A stretch of DNA of 50,899 nucleotides from DATDOR01 sp035512695 (GTDB lineage Bacteria; Chloroflexota; Anaerolineae; Anaerolineales; JABWBV01). The translations under genes were made by a program, and so were the position numbers. Below are positions 31,592-40,394 of this stretch, piece by piece; position 1 is the stretch's first letter; the number at the start of each line of letters is the position of its first letter. The notes under the pieces were generated by a model. That model saw nothing but the letters and a program-made list of their open reading frames with translations, was not told where the DNA came from and searched no databases. Location: contig DATKDL010000021.1 of assembly GCA_035512695.1 (NCBI GenBank), positions 1 through 50,899 on the forward strand, written 5' to 3'.

Positions 31592-33784
31592 ACCCATGAA
31601 CAAAAACCACTCGAAGAGCCCGCCGGCGGATGGGGAGGCGGTCCGGCCGGGATCTGGCTGCGGTTCCAGCGCTTTTTCTGGGACGTAGGCGGGATTTTTA
31701 TCCTGGCATTCGCCCTGATGACCCTGCTGGCGCTTTTGGGGATCACGGGCGGCGCCCTGCTGACTCCCTGGTCCGCCCTGCTGCTGCGCTGGCTCGGCGG
31801 GGGCAGCTACATCGTCGTCCTGATCGTCGCCGGGGTGGGGGCGCTGATGCTGGGGAGGCGCTTCGGCGGGGTTGAGGACATCCCATGGCGGCGTGTCCTG
31901 GCGCTCGAAACGGCCGCTTTCGCTTTGATTGCCCTGCTGGCCGTTATCGGCGGGGTCTCGATCGAGGCGGCCGAGGCGGGGGAGGACGGCGGCCTGGTCG
32001 GATGGGGGTTGGCGGAGCTGATCGGGCTTCTGGTCGGGGGTTTCTGGCGGACCGTAATCCTCGTTCTCGTCTTCTTCACCAGTTTGTTGATCGGGATCGG
32101 TCGTTTCGTTCCACTTTTACGCTGGGCTGTGCGCCGGATCGAAGGGCGGCCGGTCCGGACCCCGGCAGCCGGTCCGGCCCAGGGAGGCGCCTCCCTGGGC
32201 AGTTTGCCGCTCGCTGACCCGGTTGCAACACCGACGATATCGAAGAAACCGGCCGATGCGCGCAAGAAAGCGACCGTCCCACCTGAATTTCGCAAGAACC
32301 TGGCGATCCGGGCGGAGGCGCCCCCGACAGGTGCGCCTCCGCCGCGCGACCAGGCCCTGCCTCCGCTCGATATCCTGCACGACGGGCGTATGCTGAAACC
32401 GAACGAGCGCAATATCAACATGACGGCCGGGATGATCGAGAAGACGCTGACCGAATTCGGCGTCCCGGCCCGGGTCGTCGGGGTGCAGGTGGGGCCGACG
32501 GTGACACAATTTGCCGTCGAACCGGGTTTTATCGAGAAAGGTCCGGAAGGGGAGAAGCAGATGAAGGTCCGGGTGGCCCAGATCATGGGACTGCAGAAGG
32601 ACCTGGCGCTTGCACTCTCGGCGTCCCGGCTGCGAATCGAAGCCCCGGTGCCGGGAAAGGCCTATGTTGGGATCGAAGTCCCCAACCTGGAATCGGTCAT
32701 CGTCCGGCTCAAACCGATCCTTGAGTCCGAGAATTTTTACAAGGCCCGTTCCCCGCTGGCCATCGCACTGGGTCTGGACGTCTCCGGCCGGCCGGTCGTG
32801 GCGGACCTGGCAGCCATGCCGCATATTCTGATCGCAGGGACGACCGGCTCCGGAAAATCGGTTTGTATCGGTGCCCTGACGACATGCTTGGCGATCAACA
32901 ACACTCCGGAAACGCTGCGCCTGGTAATGATCGATCCCAAGAAGGTCGAGCTGGTCCGGTTCAACGGGCTGCCGCATCTTTACGGCCAGGTTGAGACCGA
33001 CCTGGAGCGGATCATGGGCGTCCTGCGCTGGACGGTGGCCGAAATGGACCGGCGCTACAAGCTGCTCGAAACGCACCGGACGCGCAACGTCCAATCCTTC
33101 AACAACAAGATGTCCCGGATGAAGGACCCGCCGGAGAATCCCCTGCCCTATATCGTGGTCATGATCGACGAACTGGCCGACCTGATGATGTCGGCGCCGG
33201 ACCAAACGGAGCCCGCCCTGGTCCGGCTGGCGCAGTTGGCCCGGGCGACCGGTATCCACCTGGTGGTCGCCACGCAGCGTCCGAGCACCGATGTGGTGAC
33301 CGGTCTGATCAAGGCCAACTTCCCGGCGCGGCTCGCTTTTTCCGTGGCCTCCGGGGTCGATTCGCGGGTCATCCTGGACACGAACGGGGCCGAATCGCTG
33401 CTCGGCGACGGGGATATGCTGTTCCTGCAGCCGGACGCCGCCGGCCCGCTGCGAGCCCAGGGCGTCTTTGTCTCCGATCCGGAGCTGGACAACGTCGTCC
33501 GCTACTGGCAGAAGCTGTACGGTGAGACGGAAACCGAGCCGCCCTGGGATGCGATGCTGGAGGAGGAGGCCGTCCTGGCCGACCGGGATGGTTTGCTCGA
33601 ACAGGCGATCGAAGTCGTCCGCCGCAGCGGGCGTGTCAGCGCCTCGATGCTCCAGCGCCGGCTCCGGGTCGGCTACCCGCGGGCCGCCCGGCTGGTGGAC
33701 GAACTCGAGGCAATGGGGATCATCGGCCCGGCGGAAGGCGGGCGGGATCGGGATGTGTTGATCGGGTCAGATGATACGGAATAA
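31589..33784 (+). CDS. ftsK: FtsK/SpoIIIE-type DNA translocase
   Basis: 731 residues. Four N-terminal membrane helices (~28-170), a short linker, the alpha/beta translocase with VGVQVGPTVTQFAVEPG, Walker A GTTGSGKSV (~417), Walker B YIVVMIDELADLMM (~520), and the motor motif LARATGIHLVVATQRPS. The C-terminal gamma winged helix (~675-715, RRSGRVSASMLQRRLRVGYPRAARLVDELE) reads KOPS-like sites. It pumps chromosomal DNA through the division septum. The linker is short compared with E. coli FtsK and typical of SpoIIIE/SftA-like forms. The final codons and stop are part of a 38-bp hairpin shared with the convergent cytochrome b gene. Confidence 0.95.
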   Translation: MTHEQKPLEEPAGGWGGGPAGIWLRFQRFFWDVGGIFILAFALMTLLALLGITGGALLTPWSALLLRWLGGGSYIVVLIVAGVGALMLGRRFGGVEDIPWRRVLALETAAFALIALLAVIGGVSIEAAEAGEDGGLVGWGLAELIGLLVGGFWRTVILVLVFFTSLLIGIGRFVPLLRWAVRRIEGRPVRTPAAGPAQGGASLGSLPLADPVATPTISKKPADARKKATVPPEFRKNLAIRAEAPPTGAPPPRDQALPPLDILHDGRMLKPNERNINMTAGMIEKTLTEFGVPARVVGVQVGPTVTQFAVEPGFIEKGPEGEKQMKVRVAQIMGLQKDLALALSASRLRIEAPVPGKAYVGIEVPNLESVIVRLKPILESENFYKARSPLAIALGLDVSGRPVVADLAAMPHILIAGTTGSGKSVCIGALTTCLAINNTPETLRLVMIDPKKVELVRFNGLPHLYGQVETDLERIMGVLRWTVAEMDRRYKLLETHRTRNVQSFNNKMSRMKDPPENPLPYIVVMIDELADLMMSAPDQTEPALVRLAQLARATGIHLVVATQRPSTDVVTGLIKANFPARLAFSVASGVDSRVILDTNGAESLLGDGDMLFLQPDAAGPLRAQGVFVSDPELDNVVRYWQKLYGETETEPPWDAMLEEEAVLADRDGLLEQAIEVVRRSGRVSASMLQRRLRVGYPRAARLVDELEAMGIIGPAEGGRDRDVLIGSDDTE

Positions 33785-33849
33785 GGGACAAAAAAAGAGC
33801 GGCGGTGCCCAGGCACCGCCGCTCTTTTTTTGTCCCTTATTCCGTATCA
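33772..33849. terminator. 38-bp perfect hairpin shared by convergent ftsK and cytochrome b genes
   Basis: Arms 33772-33809 and 33812-33849 are exact complements around a 2-nt centre (ca). The left arm contains the last three ftsK codons and its TAA (33782-33784); the right arm reaches the complete TGA of the cytochrome b gene (33849-33847). A7 and T7 tracts flank a GC-rich core, so it can terminate both transcripts. Confidence 0.93.
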
Positions 33850-35454
33850 CCGCGGGCGATCTGCGTGGAGGAAGAATTCGTGCTCGTATTTCTTCTCCAG
33901 GCCGGTATCGGGATCCAGCCAGGAAATGAAGAAGGAGATGCTCTTGAGGTCCGGCTGCCACTCGGTGACGTGGACCAGGGCATAGGGGTCTGTGAGACCT
34001 GACGGTTCATCGCTGTTGCGGGTTTGTTCGTAGACCTCACCCTGCTCGTTGACCCGATGCTCGTAGATCTCCAGGAATTCGGCGAACTCGGTCGGAAGAT
34101 CGTCGAGGACCATCTCGTTGACCACGTAGGTCCCCGGGATGAGGTCGTCAAAAGGGACCTCCCGGAGCAGGCCTTCGCCTTCTTCGGGAGCCAGGTCCTG
34201 GACGATCCGGGTCGCCGGCGGGGTCTCGATGCCGAACTGGGGCAGCCCCATGTAAGACAGGATCAGGAGCAGGACGATCCAGAAGATGCCCCAGGCGATC
34301 GCAAACGGGCGGTACTTCGCAAGCCGCTTGGGGTTCCGGTCGACGTATGGGACCGCCATGAGCCCGACCAGCAGGATGACCGGCAGGATGGTGCCCATGA
34401 AGGTCGGGTCGCCCAGCTTGAGCAGGCCCTGCAGCCACCAGAAGTACCAGGGCGCCGTCGTATCCAGCGGTGTCTGGAGCGGGTTGGCGTGGCTTTCGAG
34501 CGGTGCGCCGGGGTAGAAAAAGATCAGGTAGAGCAGGAGCAGCCCGGTGACCAGGCAGGTCAGGAACACCTCGTGGGTCAGCAGGTCGGGGATCAGGTCA
34601 ATGCGCTGTTTGGCCTCCCGGACCTCTTCGGCGGACATATTGCCTTCCTCGACCTTGGCCGGCAGGGTGATCCCGTGTTCGCGCGCCACTTTGTAGTAAT
34701 GGATGCTGAGCACCAGGATGGCGATCAGGGGCAGCAGGATGACGTGCATGAGATAGAAGCGGAGCAGGCCGCCGGCGCCGATATCCGGGGCGCCGCGCAG
34801 CAGCAGGTTCGACTCGGTCGCAAACGCCGGTGCTTTGTCCGCCATGCTGGTCCCGATCGTCACCGCCCAGTAGGCCAGCTGGTCCCACGGGAGCAGGTAG
34901 CCGCTGAAGCTCAGGAAGATGGTCAGGAAGAGGAGGATCACGCCGGTCAGCCAGGTGAACGATCTGCCGTCCTTATAGGAGCCGGTGAAATAGGTCCGGA
35001 AGAGATGCAGCCAGACCAGGACGACCATGATCTCGGCGCCAAGGCGGTGCATGTCGCGCATCAGCTGCCCGAACATGACGTTGCCTTCGATCTCGAGGAT
35101 CGAGGCGTAGGCGCCCTCCGGAGACGGGACGTAGTAGACCATCAGGATCATCCCCGTGATGATCTCGATCCCGAAGAACAGGGTCGACAGCCAACCCAGC
35201 CGGAACGTGTGGGTGAACCAGGTGCTGGCCCGGTAGTAGAACTTGGGCCGGATGTGGAACAGGAAGCTGGAGACGTGGACCTTGTAGCGCGGGTTGGGCC
35301 GCTCGGTCGGGGCCTCGCCGCGCAGGATGGCCCGCAGCTCCTTCGGACCGACCCCGGCCAGAATGATGCGGACGCGGTCGTCGATGGCCTGGGTCAGCTT
35401 TTCCTTGATCGTGGGCCAGGAAAGGCTCCTGACCGTTTCAACCAGATTGGTCAT
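33847..35454 (-). CDS. Cytochrome b (fused b6/subunit IV type)
   Basis: 535 residues. The N-terminal b6-like core has the two His pairs for hemes bL and bH in MRDMHRLGAEIMVVLVWLHLFR and YLMHVILLPLIAILVLSIHYY, with LSFSGYLLPWDQLAYWA (Qo-site/helix C-D loop) and the subunit-IV segment FYPGAPLESHANPLQTP with PWYFWWLQGLLKLGDP. About 120 C-terminal residues after the last helix form an extra soluble tail. It acts in a menaquinol:cytochrome c oxidoreductase. No Rieske or cytochrome c gene adjoins, so partners lie elsewhere. A Rex-type operator is 109 bp upstream, suggesting NADH/NAD+ control. The stop codon is inside the shared hairpin. Confidence 0.93.
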   Translation of the reverse strand: MTNLVETVRSLSWPTIKEKLTQAIDDRVRIILAGVGPKELRAILRGEAPTERPNPRYKVHVSSFLFHIRPKFYYRASTWFTHTFRLGWLSTLFFGIEIITGMILMVYYVPSPEGAYASILEIEGNVMFGQLMRDMHRLGAEIMVVLVWLHLFRTYFTGSYKDGRSFTWLTGVILLFLTIFLSFSGYLLPWDQLAYWAVTIGTSMADKAPAFATESNLLLRGAPDIGAGGLLRFYLMHVILLPLIAILVLSIHYYKVAREHGITLPAKVEEGNMSAEEVREAKQRIDLIPDLLTHEVFLTCLVTGLLLLYLIFFYPGAPLESHANPLQTPLDTTAPWYFWWLQGLLKLGDPTFMGTILPVILLVGLMAVPYVDRNPKRLAKYRPFAIAWGIFWIVLLLILSYMGLPQFGIETPPATRIVQDLAPEEGEGLLREVPFDDLIPGTYVVNEMVLDDLPTEFAEFLEIYEHRVNEQGEVYEQTRNSDEPSGLTDPYALVHVTEWQPDLKSISFFISWLDPDTGLEKKYEHEFFLHADRPR

Positions 35455-35562
35455 TGTGCTCCCTCAAATATCGCATTACCGCTCGGATCGGTTTTTGGCG
35501 AGTAACTACTCAAGCTACGACTGAAATTTCGGGAAGCGTGGGGGCAGACTGACCAGCTACCT

Positions 35563-35580
35563 TTGCGAATAATATCACAA
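35563..35580. promoter_or_regulatory. Candidate Rex operator upstream of the cytochrome b gene
   Basis: TTGCGAATAATATCACAA matches the Rex consensus TTGTGA-N6-TCACAA at 11 of 12 specified positions, with an AT-rich centre. It lies in the 205-bp divergent region between cytochrome b (minus, start 35454) and the PAP2-like gene (plus, start 35660). A second, weaker site TTGTGACGGATGGTACAA (35618-35635) overlaps the PAP2 gene -10 box. rex itself is encoded at 12521-13138. Confidence 0.55.
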
Positions 35581-35630
35581 GACATTTGGTTTATCAATCG
35601 ACATCCGGTCCGAATCGTTGTGACGGATGG

Positions 35631-35636
35631 TACAAT
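35631..35636 (+). promoter_or_regulatory. -10 box for the PAP2-like gene
   Basis: TACAAT 23 nt before ATG 35660; the -35 region is not convincing. It overlaps the weaker Rex-like site 35618-35635. Confidence 0.4.
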
Positions 35637-35659
35637 CCGTCTTTATCCCGGAACCCTCC

Positions 35660-36289
35660 ATGCGCCAGATCCCCCTGGATTTCGACCCCACCGCCCGGAC
35701 CGGACCGATCCGGGCTGCCCGGCTGCTTTCCGACGTGATGAGCCCGCCGGCGGCGTTTGCGACGGCCGGGCTGGTCATGAGCTGGTTAGACCGGCCCGGC
35801 ATAACCGGGCTGTCCTGGGGCGCGCTCTATGGGTCCCTGGCGTCGCTGCTGCCGGTGCTGTTCGTGGTGTATGCGTATAAGACCGGGCAGGTCAGCGATA
35901 TGCACATGAGCGACCCGCGGGAACGCCATGTCCCGTACCTGATCGGGCTCCTCGGAGCCGGGCTGGCGTGGGGGCTGGTGCGTGCGTATGCTGCGGCGCC
36001 CCTGCTGCAGGACCTGGTCCTCACGCACATCGCCGTCATGTTGGGGCTGACGGCCTGGAACTATTTCAAACTGGTAAGCGCCCACGTGGCCAGCCTGGCG
36101 GCGATCGCCCTGTTCGCAGGTCTGGCGGTCGGACCGGGTGCCGGGTGGATGCTCGCACCGCTGGTCGTCCTGATCCTTATCGTCCGGCGTTATCTGAAGC
36201 GCCACACACGCGGCGAACTCATTCTCGGTCTGTTCACCGGCGCCGCCGCGGTGATCGTTCTGGCGCAGATCGGAGCGTACGCATTTTGA
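35660..36289 (+). CDS. PAP2-like membrane phosphatase family protein
   Basis: 209 residues from ATG 35660; an ATG at 35627 precedes the -10 box and is rejected. Five to six hydrophobic helices. Conserved-looking polar segments are KTGQVSDMHMSDPRERHVPY (cf. PAP2 motif 1, K-x6-RP), LVSAHVASLAA (cf. motif 2 SGH) and RRYLKRHTRGELILG (cf. motif 3, R-x5-H-x3-D, with Glu instead of Asp). PAP2 enzymes dephosphorylate phosphatidic acid or isoprenyl diphosphates at the membrane. Motif agreement is partial, so this is a divergent member, assigned with moderate confidence. Followed 68 nt later by the sulfatase-like gene, which has its own TATAAT at 36320-36325. Confidence 0.65.
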   Translation: MRQIPLDFDPTARTGPIRAARLLSDVMSPPAAFATAGLVMSWLDRPGITGLSWGALYGSLASLLPVLFVVYAYKTGQVSDMHMSDPRERHVPYLIGLLGAGLAWGLVRAYAAAPLLQDLVLTHIAVMLGLTAWNYFKLVSAHVASLAAIALFAGLAVGPGAGWMLAPLVVLILIVRRYLKRHTRGELILGLFTGAAAVIVLAQIGAYAF

Positions 36290-36319
36290 CTGGAGTTCCC
36301 ATGCGCTCTTCGGAGGATT

Positions 36320-36325
36320 TATAAT
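36320..36325 (+). promoter_or_regulatory. -10 box of the sulfatase-like gene
   Basis: Consensus TATAAT 32 nt upstream of ATG 36358; the leader GCGAAGAATTT carries only a weak ribosome-binding sequence. Confidence 0.45.
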
Positions 36326-36357
36326 CCTGGAACCGACAGCGATCACGCGAAGAATTT

Positions 36358-37932
36358 ATGGACCGTAAACGACCCAACATCGTCTTCCTCGTGCTGGACA
36401 CGCACCGCGCCGACCGGCTTGGCGCTTTTGGCTGCGACCGCGCAACTTCACCGAACATCGACCGCTTCGCCCGCGGTGCCACCGTGTTCGAGCAGGCCGT
36501 CTCGCCGGGTCAATGGACGATCCCGGCCCACGCCAGCATGTTCACCGGCGAATTCCCGACCACGCACCTGGTGGTCCAATCCGCCTCGGCGCTCGACCCG
36601 CGCTTCCAGACGATCGCCGAACGGCTCAAGCGGGACGGTTATGCAACCGCCGGGTTCTGCAACAACCCGCTCGTCGGCGTGCTGAACAACGGCCTGCGGC
36701 GGGGTTTCGACCGGTTTTACAATTACGGCGGCGCCATCCCGACCCTGCCGGAACGCCGCGTCACCGGCTTGCGCTCGGTCCTCCAGCAGGCCTGGAACCG
36801 GTACACGCAGTTCCTGCGAAAGATCTCCTACCCGGTTCAGAACTGGATCGCCCAATCAGACCGGTTTTTCCAGCTGATCCTGAACCCGTTCATCGTCCCG
36901 TTTTGGGCGCGCTTCGCCCATTTCAAAGGGGACACCGGGGCATCCCTGCTCGACGCCGAGGCCTATTTGCGGGAGCATGCCGTCCCCGGGGGCAAGCCCC
37001 AGTTCGTGTTTATCAACCTGATGGGGACTCACCTGCCCTATTCACCGCCCGCAGCGTTCGTCGAGCGCTTCGCCCCGCGGGTCCGGGAAGATCGCGCGGC
37101 CCGGGATTTTGTCCGGACCTACAACACCCAGGCCGTCCGCTGGTTTATCCCGATGGCGGAGCCGTTCACCGCAATCGAGTACGAAGCGCTCAGCCAGATG
37201 TACGATGCCGAGGTCGCCCACCAGGATGCGCAGCTCGAGTCCCTGCTGCGGACCCTGGATGACCCGCACCACCGGGCGAATACGATGGTCGTCATCGTCG
37301 CCGACCACGGGGAGATGTTGGGGGAGCACCAGGTCATGGGGCACGGCCTTGGCGTGTATGAAGAGCTGATCCACGTTCCGCTGATCCTGCGTTACCCGGG
37401 CCAGGAGGCCGGCAGACTGGTGCCGGACCGGATCTCGACGACCTACCTTTTCCAGACCATCCTCGATGCGCTCGGGTACAAAACCTACGCGACCTGTTAC
37501 GCAGCGGAAATCGATATCGCCAGCCAGAGCCTGCTCCCGCTCGCAAAGGGACAGCACAAGGCCCCCAAACCGGTTTTTTCCGAAGCCTACCCACCGCAGC
37601 ACGTGATCAAGACCCTCCTCAGCCACGACAGGTCCCTCCTGGAACGATTTCACAGTGACCGGATCAACTGGGCGGCTTTTGAGGCGGGGTACAAGCTGCA
37701 GCGGATCGAGGACATACTCGAACGGGTCTACGATCTCGCGACCGATCCGCTCGAGTTCACCCTGGATGAAAACCCACAGCGTTTGCGCGATCTGGGCAGA
37801 CAGCTCGACGATTTCATCGCCCGCATGACCGCCCGACGCCCAAACAACCTGACCGGAGCCCCGGCCGGCAATGCCCAGATCGATGACGAGAAGCTCGTCC
37901 AGCGGCTGCGCGGGCTGGGGTATCTCGAATGA
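36358..37932 (+). CDS. Sulfatase / alkaline-phosphatase superfamily hydrolase
   Basis: 524 residues, cytoplasmic by sequence (no signal peptide). RPNIVFLVLDTHRADRLGAFG supplies the metal Asp, PGQWTIPAHASMFTGEFP the nucleophile region, and VVIVADHGEMLGEHQVMGHG the second metal Asp-His pair. The nucleophile site reads T-I-P-A-H rather than C/S-x-P-S-R, so formylglycine formation is unlikely; it is more like the Thr/Ser-nucleophile phosphoryl-transfer members (phosphoglycerol transferase, phosphonate or phosphodiester hydrolases) than a true arylsulfatase. It stands upstream of a lipid-gene set (Lgt, PfkB, CDP-alcohol transferase), so a phospholipid or polar-headgroup substrate is plausible. Confidence 0.82.
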   Translation: MDRKRPNIVFLVLDTHRADRLGAFGCDRATSPNIDRFARGATVFEQAVSPGQWTIPAHASMFTGEFPTTHLVVQSASALDPRFQTIAERLKRDGYATAGFCNNPLVGVLNNGLRRGFDRFYNYGGAIPTLPERRVTGLRSVLQQAWNRYTQFLRKISYPVQNWIAQSDRFFQLILNPFIVPFWARFAHFKGDTGASLLDAEAYLREHAVPGGKPQFVFINLMGTHLPYSPPAAFVERFAPRVREDRAARDFVRTYNTQAVRWFIPMAEPFTAIEYEALSQMYDAEVAHQDAQLESLLRTLDDPHHRANTMVVIVADHGEMLGEHQVMGHGLGVYEELIHVPLILRYPGQEAGRLVPDRISTTYLFQTILDALGYKTYATCYAAEIDIASQSLLPLAKGQHKAPKPVFSEAYPPQHVIKTLLSHDRSLLERFHSDRINWAAFEAGYKLQRIEDILERVYDLATDPLEFTLDENPQRLRDLGRQLDDFIARMTARRPNNLTGAPAGNAQIDDEKLVQRLRGLGYLE

Positions 37933-37951
37933 CCGGACCCGGAGGCAGAAT

Positions 37952-38860
37952 TTGATCGACCCTGTGATTATTTCGTTTGAAATCCTTGGAAGGGAGATCG
38001 TCCTGCGCTGGTACGGGCTGATCCTGATGAGCGCCGTCCTGGCCGGCACCTGGCTGGCGGATCGTGAATTCCGCCGCCGCGGCGGATCGGAGGACTTCGT
38101 CTGGAACGCCCTGATCTGGATCCTACCTGCCGGGGTGATCGGAGCCCGGCTTTGGTACGTCCTCAATGCCACCCTGGGCGGGAGCCGGTATTATATCGAT
38201 GACCCGTCGAAGATCCTTGCGATCTCGGAGGGCGGTCTCCATATCTTCGGCGGGCTGCTGCTGGGCGGCTATGTGGCCTATCTTTACGCCAAACGGCACA
38301 AAGCCGATTTTCTGATGATCCTGGATTCGATCGGGCCGTCGCTTTTAATCGCCCAGGCCCTCGCTCGCCCGGCCAACTTCATCAACCAGGAGCTTTACGG
38401 CCAACCGACCGGGCTCCCATGGGGCATCTCGATTCTTGAGGAGAACCGCATCGGCGAGTGGACGGACCTGGCCCGTTTCCCGGTCGAGACCACCCGTTTC
38501 CATCCGACATTTGCTTACGAAATGGCCTGGAACCTGGTCGCCGGCGGGCTGCTGCTTTATTTCTCGCGGCGGTTTCCCGACAAGTTCAAACCCGGCGCCG
38601 TCTTTGCGGCCTGGTTGGTCCTGGCCGGGCTTGGACGGTTCATCGTCGAGTTCTTCCGTCCTGACCAGCCGCGCATCCCCGGGACGCTCGTCAGCTATTC
38701 CCAGGCGATCTCCGGGCTGATGGCTGTCGCGGGGACCGCCTGGCTGCTCGTCCGCACGGGTAAAATCCAATTGTCGTTTTGGAAGCCGGCGCGGGAGAAG
38801 TATGACTTCCCTCGCAAACGGCAGCGCAAGCTCGCCCAACGGAGGCGGAGAACCGGGTAA
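37952..38860 (+). CDS. Prolipoprotein diacylglyceryl transferase paralogue 1
   Basis: 302 residues from TTG 37952, chosen because GGAGG lies 6 nt upstream; larger ATG-start frames overlap the sulfatase-like gene. Seven membrane helices: IVLRWYGLILMSAVLAG (Lgt N-terminus with RWYG), PAGVIGARLWYVL, EGGLHIFGGLLLGG and ALARPANFINQELYG, a variant of the usual GRWGNFINQE signature with both Gly replaced but the Arg kept, then GLGRFIVEFFRPDQ. It transfers diacylglyceryl from phosphatidylglycerol to the lipobox Cys. The changed signature next to a second, canonical Lgt (40391) suggests altered lipid donor or acceptor, unless both are redundant. Confidence 0.87.
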   Translation: MIDPVIISFEILGREIVLRWYGLILMSAVLAGTWLADREFRRRGGSEDFVWNALIWILPAGVIGARLWYVLNATLGGSRYYIDDPSKILAISEGGLHIFGGLLLGGYVAYLYAKRHKADFLMILDSIGPSLLIAQALARPANFINQELYGQPTGLPWGISILEENRIGEWTDLARFPVETTRFHPTFAYEMAWNLVAGGLLLYFSRRFPDKFKPGAVFAAWLVLAGLGRFIVEFFRPDQPRIPGTLVSYSQAISGLMAVAGTAWLLVRTGKIQLSFWKPAREKYDFPRKRQRKLAQRRRRTG

Positions 38861-38862
38861 AC

Positions 38863-39786
38863 ATGCAAGAGACCCTACCAAAGAAACGCATCCTTGCGCT
38901 CGGCAACCCGGTTTACGACCGGATCAACACCCCCTTGCTGGTCCGGGAGGACCGGGTGCTTTCCGGCTGCTCGACCAACGCCTGCCTGGCGGTGACCAGG
39001 CTGGGCGAGACCGGCGTCCTGGTCGGAACCGTTGGACCCGATTACGAAACCCGCCTGGCGGCCGACCTGGCGCACTTTGGGATCGCCGGCCGCCTGTTCC
39101 CATCCCGACAGACCGGGGGTTTTCAGCTGATTTACGACGAACGCGGGGATCGGGACCTGGATGTGCTCGGGATCGCCGACCCGATCCCCTTCCATCAGAA
39201 CGGGGCATCGCCGTACGACTTCGTGCTGCTGGGTCCGATTCTGGGCGAGATCTCGGTCGATCTCGTGCGCAGCTTGAAGTCCGAGATCTCGGCGCCGTTC
39301 CTGCTCGATCCGCAGGGCACCCTGCGCCGGATCGAAGATGGACGGGTGACGCACGCCCTGACCGGCGAATTCACCGAGATCGCCGGTCTCTCGACGATCG
39401 TGAAAGCCAATGAACTGGAGGGCCGGATCGTCACCGGGATCGACCCGCGCGTCGATCCGGAGGGCTGTGTCCGCGCCCTGCGCGCGGTCGGCTGTGAGAT
39501 CGCCATCGTCACGCTGGCGGAGGCCGGCTCGATCATCTTCGACGGTGAGCAGATCGTGAGGATCCCGGCTTTCCGGACCATCGCCGTCGACCCGACCGGG
39601 GCCGGAGACACCTACGCCGCCGGTTTCATGGTGCGCTATTTGGAGACCCCGGATGACCTGGCGGTCTGCGGCTGTTTCGCCTCCGCCGTGGCTTCGGTGA
39701 TGGTGGAAAACAGCGGGCCGGATTTCCCGTTGACGCGGGCCGAAGCCGATCGCCGGGCGGATCAGCTCCTGGACGGTTTCGTCTAG
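38863..39786 (+). CDS. PfkB-family sugar/inositol-type kinase
   Basis: 307 residues, ribokinase fold. ILALGNPVYDRINTP is the N-terminal strand; GCSTNACLAVTRLG matches the GG.. substrate-contact helix; DPTGAGDTYAAGFMVRYLE is PfkB signature 2 with the catalytic Asp and anion hole. It starts 2 nt after Lgt-1 and is followed by a CDP-alcohol phosphatidyltransferase. Archaeal myo-inositol 3-kinases belong to PfkB, and archaetidylinositol phosphate synthases are CDP-alcohol transferases, so an inositol-phosphate to phospholipid route is one reading. Other PfkB substrates (adenosine, fructose, ribose) cannot be excluded. Confidence 0.85.
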   Translation: MQETLPKKRILALGNPVYDRINTPLLVREDRVLSGCSTNACLAVTRLGETGVLVGTVGPDYETRLAADLAHFGIAGRLFPSRQTGGFQLIYDERGDRDLDVLGIADPIPFHQNGASPYDFVLLGPILGEISVDLVRSLKSEISAPFLLDPQGTLRRIEDGRVTHALTGEFTEIAGLSTIVKANELEGRIVTGIDPRVDPEGCVRALRAVGCEIAIVTLAEAGSIIFDGEQIVRIPAFRTIAVDPTGAGDTYAAGFMVRYLETPDDLAVCGCFASAVASVMVENSGPDFPLTRAEADRRADQLLDGFV

Positions 39787-39800
39787 AAAGGAAGGCCGCG

Positions 39801-40394
39801 ATGCTGGCAAAACTTTATCGACCCTTTTACAACAGGCTGATGTTCCCCATGGGTGTGTTCAGCGCCCGGCTGGGGCTCACGGCCAATTTTTGGACTGCGT
39901 TCAGCCTGGTCCTGGCCGGCCTATCCGGTTGGATGCTCTACCAGGGCCGGTTCTTCACCGGGTTGGTTTTTGCCGCCCTGATGAGCCTGGCCGACGTCCT
40001 CGATGGAGCGACCGCACGGGCCAGCAACACGGCCGGGCCGTTTGGGACCGTCCTCGACCATACCGTCGATCGCTATGCCGAGTTTTTCCTTCTCGGCGGG
40101 CTGCTGATCGGCGGGTGGATCTCCGCCGGGGCGCTGTTCTTCTGTGCGACCGGGATGATCATGGCTTCCTACGTGCGGGCGAAAGCCGAATCGGCCGGCG
40201 GCCTGGAGGCCTGCCTGGTCGGGATCACCGGCCGGGCGGAGAAGCTGGCCCTGTTCTACATCGCGTTGGGTGCGCTCGGGTTCGGTTTCCCGGTTGTGGC
40301 CGAGATCCTGGTCTGGGGGATCGGGGCGCTCTCGCACTTCACGGCCGCCCAGCGGCTGTTCTACACACGGGCGAAATTACGAGGCGCACAATGA
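39801..40394 (+). CDS. CDP-alcohol phosphatidyltransferase (PIP-synthase/PgsA-like)
   Basis: 197 residues, normal family size. The full signature is visible: SLADVLDGATARAS (~55-69) then GTVLDHTVDRYAEF, i.e. D-x2-DG-x2-AR-x8-G-x3-D-x3-D. Six membrane helices. It joins a phosphorylated alcohol to CDP-diacylglycerol. The preceding PfkB kinase makes inositol-1-phosphate a candidate acceptor (phosphatidylinositol-phosphate synthase), with glycerol-3-phosphate as the alternative. AAAGGAAGG precedes ATG 39801, and the stop overlaps the Lgt-2 start as ATGA, so the kinase, transferase and Lgt genes form one operon. Confidence 0.88.
   Translation: MLAKLYRPFYNRLMFPMGVFSARLGLTANFWTAFSLVLAGLSGWMLYQGRFFTGLVFAALMSLADVLDGATARASNTAGPFGTVLDHTVDRYAEFFLLGGLLIGGWISAGALFFCATGMIMASYVRAKAESAGGLEACLVGITGRAEKLALFYIALGALGFGFPVVAEILVWGIGALSHFTAAQRLFYTRAKLRGAQ

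Noticed and set aside
36358..37932. True arylsulfatase
   Set aside because: The nucleophile region reads TIPAH rather than C/S-x-P-S-R, so formylglycine maturation is not expected.
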